Positions 1 through 5,773 of a stretch of 5,822 nucleotides of DNA are shown piece after piece (the stretch's first letter is position 1; each line of letters starts with the position of its first letter). Origin of the DNA: Bacteroidota bacterium (GTDB lineage Bacteria > Bacteroidota > Bacteroidia > NS11-12g > UBA955); NCBI GenBank assembly GCA_009918425.1, contig RGEC01000140.1, positions 1 to 5,822 of the forward strand, given 5' to 3'. Position numbers and translations under genes: made by a program. The notes under the pieces were generated by a model. It saw nothing but the letters and a program-made list of their open reading frames with translations, had not been told where the DNA came from and did no database searches.

Positions 1-1158
1 GCTCATGCCTCCGGTTGTAAACACGCCATCTGTCACAATCACAATCTGGTTGTTGCCATCGGCCTGAAAATGCTGTTTTGCCTGTTGGTATGCCAGCTGA
101 AGTGCTGCCCCACCATTGGTTCCGCCCTCGGTTTTTAGGCGGTTTATACGGTTATATATACTGTCTTTATTGTCAACAGGACCATGCGGATGAATCACCT
201 TGGCCTGATTGCTGAAACCGATAACCCCAAGCCGGTCATCACTGCGAAGGGCCGAAACCAAAATGGCCATGGTAGATTTCAAGGTTTCCATTTTGCCTTC
301 CCGCTTCATGCTCATACTGGCATCCACAATAAAAACCAGGTTGTTTATTTTGTATAGATTGCTTTCCAGCAAGCCTTCATCAGGATGAATATGCTCCTCG
401 CTTTCAATGGTATCCATGAGCATAAGATCGGAAGAAGCGGCGTCTCTCCCGCTGCCGGCGTCATTTTCCGTAACAACAGGATCCTCCGTAGGTTTTGGAT
501 CCATATAAATGATAAATTTACTTTGGTAAGGCTCAAGGGTAATCAGCGCCAGATAGTCATCAAATCCCGCTTTGGTGCAGGAAACCCGATAATTACCCGG
601 GGCAACAGCCATTCGGAAGCCTTCGCTGTGGGGTTCCAGCCGCACCCGCTTACCGCTATTTTCTTTTACCGAAAACTCATCGGGTTTTATGCGTTCATCG
701 GTAACGCGGTTGCGAATTTCCACATGCACCATTTTTTGCTGCCTGTTTTCATCCGCACTTGTGGGATTCACAACCGGACAGCGCAACTGGGCCGCAGGAT
801 CAAATCCTTTGATATTTCCTTTGAGCTTAAATACCAGTGGCTCGGCTCGGCTGCTGATATAAAGCGGTATATCCAGCTGAAATTTACCTTTGCGGGTAGT
901 GTAATAAACCATGGATATTTCCACTGTTTTACCCGGCTCTACAAGCCTGCTGCTAAAATAAACTGCTACGTTTTCTTTGTAATAGGTGGGTAAAAACACA
1001 AAATCCTTTTCGGTAGCGTTTCTTACTTTAAAACGCGCTGTATCGTTTTTCCAGAACATTACATCCCCAAAATCCCATGCCTGCCTGTCGGGCACTACAT
1101 CCTGTGCCGATACACGGCTCAGGCACAGAAAAAGGAATGCGGCAATAAGACGAAACAT
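1..1158 (-). CDS. Secreted protein with DUF1573-like Ig, PEGA-like and VWA domains (3' end cut by the window)
   Basis: The frame is open from ATG at 1158 to the window edge: 386 codons and no stop, so the C-terminus is missing. Residues 1-18 form a signal peptide (charged start, FLFLCL core, VSA before QD), which fixes the start and implies export. Residues about 27-118 (WDFGDV, EPGKTVEI, KGKFQLDIPLYI, LKGNI) resemble the DUF1573/HYDIN-type Ig fold. Residues about 145-215 resemble a PEGA or carboxypeptidase-regulatory beta domain (APGNYRVSCTKAGF). An acidic linker (about 222-262) leads to a von Willebrand factor A domain from about 272. The metal-site (MIDAS) residues are visible: DASMS at 279-283, T347 in GGTNGG, and D377 in IVTDG. 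Such domains bind protein ligands through a metal ion; the partner is unknown. The gene is last of the visible minus-strand series, 39 bases after rsmA, and may have its own promoter. Domain identity is firm for VWA and moderate for the others. Confidence 0.88.
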   Translation of the reverse strand, partial: MFRLIAAFLFLCLSRVSAQDVVPDRQAWDFGDVMFWKNDTARFKVRNATEKDFVFLPTYYKENVAVYFSSRLVEPGKTVEISMVYYTTRKGKFQLDIPLYISSRAEPLVFKLKGNIKGFDPAAQLRCPVVNPTSADENRQQKMVHVEIRNRVTDERIKPDEFSVKENSGKRVRLEPHSEGFRMAVAPGNYRVSCTKAGFDDYLALITLEPYQSKFIIYMDPKPTEDPVVTENDAGSGRDAASSDLMLMDTIESEEHIHPDEGLLESNLYKINNLVFIVDASMSMKREGKMETLKSTMAILVSALRSDDRLGVIGFSNQAKVIHPHGPVDNKDSIYNRINRLKTEGGTNGGAALQLAYQQAKQHFQADGNNQIVIVTDGVFTTGGMS

Positions 1159-1180
1159 TGGTGTGTTTATGTTACAACGG

Positions 1181-1213
1181 CAAAAATACTGCCGAAATTA
1201 TATGCTCAGCGAA
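1181..1213 (-). promoter_or_regulatory. Possible Bacteroidota-type promoter for the VWA gene
   Basis: Read on the minus strand, TATTTTTG (1188-1181) matches the -7 element TAnnTTTG. TTCG (1213-1210) lies 21 bases upstream, one mismatch from the -33 element TTTG. Transcription would begin around 1174-1177, giving a leader of under 20 bases before ATG 1158. The -33 element lies inside the end of rsmA. One mismatch and AT-rich surroundings make this only suggestive. Confidence 0.35.
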
Positions 1214-1983
1214 TCCCACTGCGCTGCCAGCATGATAAAAGTCTCTACGGGCAATTGCTCTGCCCTTTTCCCTTTTAATTCTTCAGGCAACTCAAACGCA
1301 GGTTTTGAGGAAGTAAGCGGTTTCAACGCATTGGATAAGGTTTTTCTGCGCTGATTAAAGGCGGTTTTCACAACCAGCGCAAGACTTTTGTAGCTGCATT
1401 CCGGCAGCTTTTCCTTGCGCACACAAGCCATCACACCGCTTTTAACCGCAGGAGGCGGATTAAAACTACCCTCGTTAACCGTAAATAAGTATTTACAATC
1501 ATAAAAAGCCTGCAGCAACACGCTGGTAACCCCATACTCTTTATTTCCGTGTTCTGCACAAAAACGGCGTGCCACCTCACGCTGAAACATTCCTCCAAAA
1601 AACTTCACGGGGTTTTTGGCTTCCAAAACCCGGAAGGCAATCTGGGTAGAGATGTTATAAGGGTAATTGCCAATTACAGCCACATTACCTGCACCGAATA
1701 AATCATTTTCAGGGATAGCGAGAAAATCACCCCGAATAATATTCAAAGATTTAGCCCAGTTTTGTTTTTCAAGCCATTGAACGCTTTCGGTATCTATTTC
1801 CACACAGTGAAGCGCATTTTCATGCACTTCCAGCAAGGGCTTCGTGAGAATACCCATACCCGGACCCACCTCCACCACCCTGTCCCAGCTACCCTGCGGT
1901 ATGGAAGATGCTATTTTGAGGGCAATGGCCGGATCGGTAAGAAAATGCTGACCCAGCTGTTTTTTGGGAGCCACTTTTTGCAT
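1198..1983 (-). CDS. rsmA: 16S rRNA (adenine(1518)-N6/adenine(1519)-N6)-dimethyltransferase RsmA/KsgA
   Basis: RsmA dimethylates two adjacent adenines in the 3'-terminal hairpin of 16S rRNA, using S-adenosylmethionine, late in small-subunit assembly. Its 261 residues match the family's usual length. Visible motifs are QLGQHFL (9-15), SAM-binding motif I EVGPGMG (38-44), E62 for the ribose, GDF (85-87), motif IV NYPYN (106-110; NLPYN in many other phyla), FNPPPAV (174-180) and the C-terminal FNQRRKTLSNAL (209-220). The start at 1983 puts the conserved KKQLGQHFL near the N-terminus, as expected. The ATG overlaps the stop of the upstream HD gene by one base (TGATG), which suggests translational coupling. 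The stop is TAA at 1200-1198. Nothing is missing or odd. Confidence 0.98.
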   Translation of the reverse strand: MQKVAPKKQLGQHFLTDPAIALKIASSIPQGSWDRVVEVGPGMGILTKPLLEVHENALHCVEIDTESVQWLEKQNWAKSLNIIRGDFLAIPENDLFGAGNVAVIGNYPYNISTQIAFRVLEAKNPVKFFGGMFQREVARRFCAEHGNKEYGVTSVLLQAFYDCKYLFTVNEGSFNPPPAVKSGVMACVRKEKLPECSYKSLALVVKTAFNQRRKTLSNALKPLTSSKPAFELPEELKGKRAEQLPVETFIMLAAQWDSLSI

Positions 1984-3209
1984 CAGGGCCAGTAGGTTAT
2001 AAAATGTTTGGTAACAGCCTCGCTTAAGGAATGCAGGTTGTGGTTATCAGAGGCTTCCGCGGCATCGCACACGGTTCCATCTTTTTTGAGGATATGAATA
2101 CCGCCTTTTTGAGGCTTGTAGGCAAGGTTTTCGAGCAATCCTTTGCGAACAAAATATCCGGCTTCGCTTTGTTGCATAAAAGCAAACCGCTGTTGGGTTT
2201 TTTTCAGGCATTCTGCACTGAGTTCATCAGATACGGGTGTGTCCTGAATAAATATTTTAGGCAAATTGCGATTCAGCATAGCCTGTGAGAGGGTTGCCAA
2301 AACCCGGTCTTCGTGAAATTGCCATGCTTTTACGGCGGTCATAATGTCGTGATCATCCAGCAGTACAAACAAATCAAGCGACTCTTCATTGAATTTTTCG
2401 GCTGAAATGGTTTTGCCCAGAAAATGAATGAGCGGATGGTAGCTGCCCAGCGATGCCATGTTGGATGCCACATGACGGGCGCGTTGCAGAATAGCGATGA
2501 GCAGTTCATCGGCAGCTATGGCAGTTTTATGCAGATATACTTGCCAGTACATGAGCCGTCGGGCCACAATAAATTTTTCGACCGAATAAATGCCTTTTTC
2601 TTCCACCACCAGATTGCCGTCCTTCACGTTCAGCATGTTGATAAGGCGGTCACCGCCCACAACGCCTTCGCTTACCCCGGTATAAAAACTATCACGCTGA
2701 AGGTAATCGAGCCTGTCCATATCCAGCTGGCCTGAAATCAGCTGAGACAAAAAAGGTTTCAGGGGATAATCACCTTTGAATATGCGTATGGCCAGCTCCA
2801 GTTTACCGCCGAATTCTTTATTGAGGCGGTGCATGATGAGGGTGGAAATATACTCATGGCTCACGCCTTCAATAAGTGTGTGTTCCAGGGTGTGGCTATA
2901 CGGGCCGTGTCCCACATCGTGCAGCAAAATGCCCAGCCAGGCGGCTTCGGCTTCTTCATTCGAAATATGGACACCTTTGGAACGAAGGGTTTCAATGGCC
3001 CTCACCATAAGATTCAGTGCGCCAAGGGCATGGTGAAACCGCGTGTGTGTGGCACCGGGGTACACCACTTCGCTGAGCCCCAACTGCCTGATGCGGCGCA
3101 AACGCTGGAAATAGGGATGCTGAATCACATCGTGCACCAGCGCTGAGGGCACGGTCATAAAACCATACACAGGGTCGTTGATGATTTTGTTCTTGTTCAG
3201 CGGCTGCAT
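1983..3209 (-). CDS. HD-domain phosphohydrolase, SAMHD1/dGTPase-like (COG1078 family)
   Basis: A 408-residue HD-superfamily protein, probably a cytoplasmic metal-dependent phosphohydrolase or nucleotidase; the substrate of this bacterial branch is uncertain. The N-terminal NDPVYGF (11-17) and RLRRIRQLG (36-44) are typical of the family. The metal ligands are visible: H60 in RFHHALG, H97-D98 in LLHDVGHGPYSH, and D165 in QLDMDRLDYLQRD. R166 and Y169 occupy the places of SAMHD1 K312 and Y315. The C-terminal half (about 260-408) is less conserved. The frame is open to ATG 3257, but that start would overlap the end of the TPR gene and add 16 residues unlike the family. ATG 3209, giving MQPLNKNKII, fits better. 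It lies 26 bases after the TPR stop, and its stop overlaps the rsmA ATG. TACCTTTG at 3222-3215 resembles a -7 element, but no -33 element precedes it. Confidence 0.93.
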   Translation of the reverse strand: MQPLNKNKIINDPVYGFMTVPSALVHDVIQHPYFQRLRRIRQLGLSEVVYPGATHTRFHHALGALNLMVRAIETLRSKGVHISNEEAEAAWLGILLHDVGHGPYSHTLEHTLIEGVSHEYISTLIMHRLNKEFGGKLELAIRIFKGDYPLKPFLSQLISGQLDMDRLDYLQRDSFYTGVSEGVVGGDRLINMLNVKDGNLVVEEKGIYSVEKFIVARRLMYWQVYLHKTAIAADELLIAILQRARHVASNMASLGSYHPLIHFLGKTISAEKFNEESLDLFVLLDDHDIMTAVKAWQFHEDRVLATLSQAMLNRNLPKIFIQDTPVSDELSAECLKKTQQRFAFMQQSEAGYFVRKGLLENLAYKPQKGGIHILKKDGTVCDAAEASDNHNLHSLSEAVTKHFITYWP

Positions 3210-3235
3210 GTTGGCAAAGGTACAAATGCCGGAGG

Positions 3236-3883
3236 TTATTCCCCTTTTTCGTCCCAAATCAGTTTTTGGCCGGGAGCCGGTTTTCGGGGTTTTACTAGAT
3301 CAACAAACGCTCGCACATTGTCGGCATAAGCATCTGTGGGCGCAGCCTCAAGATATTGGTTATACAGGTATACCATTTCATCGAGCTGTGCGGTAGTGAT
3401 ACCCTCTTTATGCATCATTCGGCGGTAGCCCGATGCCGCATGCAGCCAGGCACTCACATTCACATTGAGGGGATTGGCTGTTTTGACAACATATTTTTTA
3501 AAATAACCCACCGCTTTTAGGTCTTTGGCCTGCCTTTCAGCGCTTAGTCCCATATACCAGTAGGTTCCGGCAAGGTTGGTGTCTGATTCCAGCACCTTTT
3601 TCAGCAAACTGTCCGCCTCGAAAAACCGCGACTGAAAAATGAGCGCGTGCGACAGCAGATGCCTGATATCGTTGTCGGAGGGATGTTGCACAAGCATACG
3701 CAAGCAGATATGTTCTGCTTTCAGAAATTCTTTTCTGCGCATAGCCTGCTGGGCCTGGGCCAGTTCGCTCAGCGACTCATCATCATCCTGCGCAAAAGTT
3801 GCCATGGGCAACGTGGACAGCATAAGTACAATTAATTTTGAGAAATTGGCTAAAATGTGCTTCACCTTTCGGAAATTTGTCAT
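3236..3883 (-). CDS. Secreted tetratricopeptide-repeat protein
   Basis: A 215-residue exported protein of unknown specific role. The N-terminus has basic residues (RKVKH, 5-9), a hydrophobic core (LIVLMLSTL) and a likely signal peptidase I site at ATFA before QDDD (residue 31/32). About three TPR units follow: near 40-70 (AMRRKEFLKAEHICLRML), 74-104 (ALIFQSRFFEADSLLKKVL) and 106-138 (GLSAERQAKDLKAVGYFKKY). A weaker helical pair lies at about 167-195, and a basic, proline-rich tail ends the protein. TPR arrays are scaffolds for protein contacts; no catalytic motif is seen. It is the first gene of the minus-strand series. Its ATG shares bases with the start codon of the divergent GIN gene. An in-frame GTG at 3865 would give a 209-residue form that keeps the signal peptide and would remove the overlap. 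The fold is well supported; the function is not. Confidence 0.85.
   Translation of the reverse strand: MTNFRKVKHILANFSKLIVLMLSTLPMATFAQDDDESLSELAQAQQAMRRKEFLKAEHICLRMLVQHPSDNDIRHLLSHALIFQSRFFEADSLLKKVLESDTNLAGTYWYMGLSAERQAKDLKAVGYFKKYVVKTANPLNVNVSAWLHAASGYRRMMHKEGITTAQLDEMVYLYNQYLEAAPTDAYADNVRAFVDLVKPRKPAPGQKLIWDEKGE
3833..3840 (+). promoter_or_regulatory. Possible -7 element for the GIN-lipoprotein/rhomboid pair
   Basis: TAATTTTG matches TAnnTTTG and ends 41 bases before the GIN gene ATG. It lies inside the signal-peptide coding region of the opposing TPR gene. No TTTG-like -33 element is found 19-21 bases upstream, so it rests on one half of the promoter only. Confidence 0.28.
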
Positions 3884-4640
3884 GCAAAATAAACTTCAAA
3901 AGTTGGGCCGCTTTATCATTCTTCTCATATTTATTTATAGTCTGGGTTTGCAAAACTGCCAAAAAAAGCCCGATTACCTAAAATCTTACGGCAGCGAAGA
4001 TAGCGCCACCCGTTTGCTAGACAGACCTTGCCTGAAATTGCGGGTTGGGCAAAAATTCAGGTTATATATTACTTCTGATACCTCCAAACCGGAGCAAATA
4101 AAGATATATTATGGCAGCAACCTAATGGATAAAATATCGCTGGAATGGATTGATGATTATTGTGTGATTGAAGATAAGAACAACTTTAACTGGGTAAGAA
4201 GTTTTAAAGTGCAGCCCATCTGTACCCTAAACATTCATAAAATAAATGCACTGGATATACAGGGGGCTGCCGCGGTAACTTTTTTGGATACGGTATTTAC
4301 AGACAGGGTGGATGTACTTATGAATAGTGTAGAAAACCAGAAACTGCTTTTGCACTGTGGCAATTTATATGGAAACGGGTTAAATGCAGGGCATGTGGAA
4401 ATGGCAGGTCAGGGTACCATATTTGCCTGGGGCTGCGAAAACGGAAGCAGTTTTGATGCGAGCCATCTGCGCTCTGATGATGCTTATGTATACCATTATG
4501 CGGCCAGGGATGTGCGGGTGAACCCGAAAAACATACTGGAAGCCACCGTTTATGGCACAGGAAATATTGTTTATTACCGGGATCCGCTGGTGAAGCTGGG
4601 CAAAAAAGAGTTGGGCAAAGGGAGGGTTGTGAAGCAATGA
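3882..4640 (+). CDS. GIN-domain (DUF2807) putative lipoprotein
   Basis: A 252-residue envelope protein. Residues 1-25 have basic residues, then the hydrophobic FIILLIFIYSLGL, then QNC. C26 is followed by QKKPD, which suggests a lipoprotein, although N at -1 and Q at -2 are not canonical lipobox residues. The rest is beta-rich. NIHKINALDIQGAAAVTF (117-134), the stretch from HCGNLYGNG to VEMAGQGTIFAWGCENGSSFDASHL (158-196), and ATVYGTGNIVYYRDP (221-235) show the glycine-rich repeating strands of the Bacteroidota head-GIN domain, a putative adhesin domain of unproven function. The reading frame stays open far upstream, but that part is antisense to the TPR gene. ATG 3882 is chosen because it begins the signal peptide. 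The stop overlaps the rhomboid ATG by ATGA, implying co-translation. Domain assignment is from pattern recognition and fairly sure; ligand and role are unknown. Confidence 0.83.
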   Translation: MQNKLQKLGRFIILLIFIYSLGLQNCQKKPDYLKSYGSEDSATRLLDRPCLKLRVGQKFRLYITSDTSKPEQIKIYYGSNLMDKISLEWIDDYCVIEDKNNFNWVRSFKVQPICTLNIHKINALDIQGAAAVTFLDTVFTDRVDVLMNSVENQKLLLHCGNLYGNGLNAGHVEMAGQGTIFAWGCENGSSFDASHLRSDDAYVYHYAARDVRVNPKNILEATVYGTGNIVYYRDPLVKLGKKELGKGRVVKQ

Positions 4641-5323
4641 GTATTCTTGGACTGCAACCCGGACTTACACTGGCCATTATTGCAGCCAATGTGATTTTGT
4701 GGTTAATCCTGCAAAGCAATCAAACCTTGCTGGAGAGGATGCTATTTGTGTACCGTTCGGTGGCGCGCGACAGGGAATACGACCGGCTTATAGCATCCGG
4801 ATTCGCCCATCACAGTTTTTTCCATTTGCTGTTTAATATGTTGACGCTGTATTACTTTGGGCCTACGGTAGAAATGCTATACGGCAGATTGGGTTTTGCG
4901 GTGATCTATATTATTTCCATTGTTGGCGGCAACCTATTCACCATGGTGACCCACCGAAACAACCTGAATTACAGCGCCTTGGGGGCCTCCGGAGGTTTAT
5001 TCGGGGTGGTATTTGCTTTTGTGTGGATGCTACCTGACGCCCGGCTTGCCTTATTTTTTATACCTGTGTTCATTCCGGGCTGGCTGTTTGCCATTATCAT
5101 CTGCTGGATATCGATGGTATTATCACAGTTGCCGAGGGCGGCAGAGGCCGGCATATCTCATGAAGGGCATTTGGGCGGGGCGGTGAGCGGGGCGCTGGTA
5201 GCGCTTTTGTTTCACATTCCCGACAATGTAAGGGTGGAACAGATAGTGTTTCTGGCCGGCGCCATTCTTCCTGTGGTGGGGTTTGGAATTTGGAAGTGGC
5301 TGATGCCGGGCAAACGCCTGTAG
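4637..5323 (+). CDS. Rhomboid-family intramembrane serine protease
   Basis: A 228-residue polytopic membrane protein that should cleave transmembrane segments within the inner membrane. The hallmarks are present: HLLFN (H63 to N67) in an early membrane helix, the nucleophile S118 in GASGG (116-120), and H178 in HLGGAVSG (G181, G185), which completes the Ser-His dyad. Hydrophobic segments lie near 8-26, 57-76, 85-104, 113-131, 136-160, 178-193 and 202-221, consistent with a six- or seven-helix rhomboid core. There is no added cytosolic or TPR domain. Its ATG lies within the stop region of the GIN-lipoprotein gene (ATGA). A GGAGG sits 11 bases upstream inside that gene, but it may be incidental because this phylum seldom relies on Shine-Dalgarno pairing. 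No terminator is seen before the tRNA promoter. The substrate is unknown. Confidence 0.95.
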   Translation: MSILGLQPGLTLAIIAANVILWLILQSNQTLLERMLFVYRSVARDREYDRLIASGFAHHSFFHLLFNMLTLYYFGPTVEMLYGRLGFAVIYIISIVGGNLFTMVTHRNNLNYSALGASGGLFGVVFAFVWMLPDARLALFFIPVFIPGWLFAIIICWISMVLSQLPRAAEAGISHEGHLGGAVSGALVALLFHIPDNVRVEQIVFLAGAILPVVGFGIWKWLMPGKRL

Positions 5324-5336
5324 GCTCCGATTTCTC

Positions 5337-5367
5337 TTTGAAAATTCATCCAAATTCACTATATTTG
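5337..5367 (+). promoter_or_regulatory. Consensus Bacteroidota housekeeping promoter for the tRNA-Leu pair
   Basis: TTTG (5337-5340), exactly 19 bases, then TATATTTG (5360-5367) fits the -33/-7 consensus TTTG-N19-TAnnTTTG of the Bacteroidota primary sigma factor. It lies 13 bases after the rhomboid stop. Transcription should start near 5372-5375, giving a leader of about 50 bases before the first tRNA. A perfect match right before a stable-RNA operon makes it the best supported promoter here. Confidence 0.88.
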
Positions 5368-5387
5368 CACCCCCGTTCTAAAAACGA

Positions 5388-5521
5388 TTGAAAGAAATTT
5401 AGTGTCATTAAAAATGGCCTTGAATGCCCAGATGGCGAAATTGGTAGACGCACCGTCTTCAGGTGGCGGCGCCGCGAGGTGTGCAGGTTCGAGTCCTGTT
5501 CTGGGCACTAATTTCTTTCAA
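5388..5521 (+). repeat. 12-base inverted repeat flanking tRNA-Leu(CAG)
   Basis: TTGAAAGAAATT (5388-5399) is the reverse complement of AATTTCTTTCAA (5510-5521). Past a bulged T at 5400, AG (5401-5402) also pairs with CT (5508-5509). In the precursor RNA this could form a 14-pair stem enclosing the whole first tRNA. The 3' arm begins directly after the discriminator base and fills nearly all of the spacer between the two tRNAs. Confidence 0.7.
5426..5507 (+). tRNA. tRNA-Leu, anticodon CAG
   Basis: The cloverleaf can be drawn fully. The acceptor GCCCAGA (5426-5432) pairs with TCTGGGC (5500-5506), and A5507 is the discriminator usual for leucine. The D stem is GCG/CGC with GG in the loop. The anticodon stem CCGTC/GGCGG (one U-G pair) holds loop TTCAGGT with anticodon CAG at 5460-5462, which reads CUG. 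The long class II variable arm (5470-5482) has stem CGCC/GGTG closed by a GCGA tetraloop. The T arm is GCAGG-TTCGAGT-CCTGT. The 3' CCA is not encoded and must be added by the nucleotidyltransferase. It is the first gene of a two-tRNA unit. Confidence 0.97.
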
Positions 5522-5523
5522 AA

Positions 5524-5607
5524 GCCCAGGTGGCGAAATTGGTAGACGCACTACCTTGAGGTGGTAGCGCTGGAAACGGCGTGCTGGTTCGAATCCAGTC
5601 TTGGGCA
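5524..5607 (+). tRNA. tRNA-Leu, anticodon GAG
   Basis: The acceptor GCCCAGG (5524-5530) pairs with CTTGGGC (5600-5606, one G-U pair), with discriminator A5607. The D stem is GCG/CGC. The anticodon stem CTACC/GGTAG holds loop TTGAGGT with anticodon GAG at 5558-5560, which reads CUC and CUU. The variable arm (5568-5582) is a five-pair stem CGCTG/CGGCG with a GAAA tetraloop. The T arm is GCTGG-TTCGAAT-CCAGT. CCA is not encoded. Its 5' part is almost identical to the preceding tRNA-Leu(CAG), 16 bases upstream, so the two probably arose by tandem duplication. Both share one promoter and one terminator. Confidence 0.97.
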
Positions 5608-5731
5608 CAACCCCAAAAGTCCCGCACGAGAGTGCGGGATTTTTTTATGCCCGCAACCAAAGCCCCGCTTTGAGGTTGTGGGCATAAAAAAATCACGGGT
5701 GAGCGAAGCGAGCCGGGACTTTTGGGGTTGT
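5607..5731. repeat. Long imperfect inverted repeat starting at the tRNA 3' end
   Basis: The outer arms ACAACCCCAAAAGTCCC (5607-5623) and GGGACTTTTGGGGTTGT (5715-5731) are exact reverse complements over 17 bases. The inner arms at 5640-5663 and 5667-5692 also pair: T7-ATGCCC with GGGCAT-A7, CAACC with GGTTG, and AAAGC with GCTTT, with a few mismatches or bulges. Only the segments between (5624-5639 and 5693-5714) differ. The left one holds the tRNA terminator hairpin; the right one holds AGCGAAGCGAGCC. The first base of the left arm is the discriminator base of tRNA-Leu(GAG). Confidence 0.9.
5620..5646 (+). terminator. Intrinsic terminator of the tRNA-Leu operon
   Basis: TCCCGCAC (5620-5627) and GTGCGGGA (5632-5639) form a perfect eight-pair, GC-rich stem with a GAGA loop, followed at once by seven T (5640-5646). 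It lies 12 bases after the last tRNA. The T run also belongs to the inner arm of the larger inverted repeat, so an alternative fold could compete. Confidence 0.92.
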
Positions 5732-5737
5732 AGCCCC
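5688..5737. repeat. Direct repeat, copy 1
   Basis: A 50-base unit: AAAAATCACGG, three variable bases (GTG), then a 36-base stretch from AGCGAAGCGAGCC through GGGACTTTTGGGG to TTGTAGCCCC (5702-5737). The 36-base part is identical in copy 2, 85 bases on. GCGAAGC inside it can form a mini-hairpin. GGGGTTGTAGCCCC at its end is also partly self-complementary. This copy is the right outer arm of the inverted repeat. Confidence 0.93.
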
Positions 5738-5773
5738 TCCGTAAGACATTTGGATCACCGTAGGTAATCCGCC

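Noticed and set aside
385..993. Plus-strand 202-codon reading frame
   Set aside because: It lies wholly opposite the VWA gene, whose signal peptide and MIDAS motif make that frame the real one.
3210..3257. Longer N-terminus for the HD protein from ATG 3257
   Set aside because: It would overlap the TPR gene end and add 16 residues unlike the family, which starts just before NDPVYGF.
3639..3881. Upstream extension of the GIN-lipoprotein reading frame
   Set aside because: It is antisense to the TPR gene, and the signal peptide begins at 3882.
5647..5685. Second intrinsic terminator after the tRNA terminator
   Set aside because: The hairpin is good, but on either strand it is followed by A, not T, so it lacks the required U tract.
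5508..5696. Minus-strand 62-codon reading frame across tRNA-Leu(GAG), containing WIRTSTPFPALPPQ
   Set aside because: It is antisense to the tRNA and its terminator. Peptides of this kind are a familiar mis-annotation opposite leucine tRNA genes.
5561..5767. Plus-strand 68-codon reading frame starting inside tRNA-Leu(GAG)
   Set aside because: It begins in the anticodon loop, then runs through the terminator and repeats. No protein family is recognisable.
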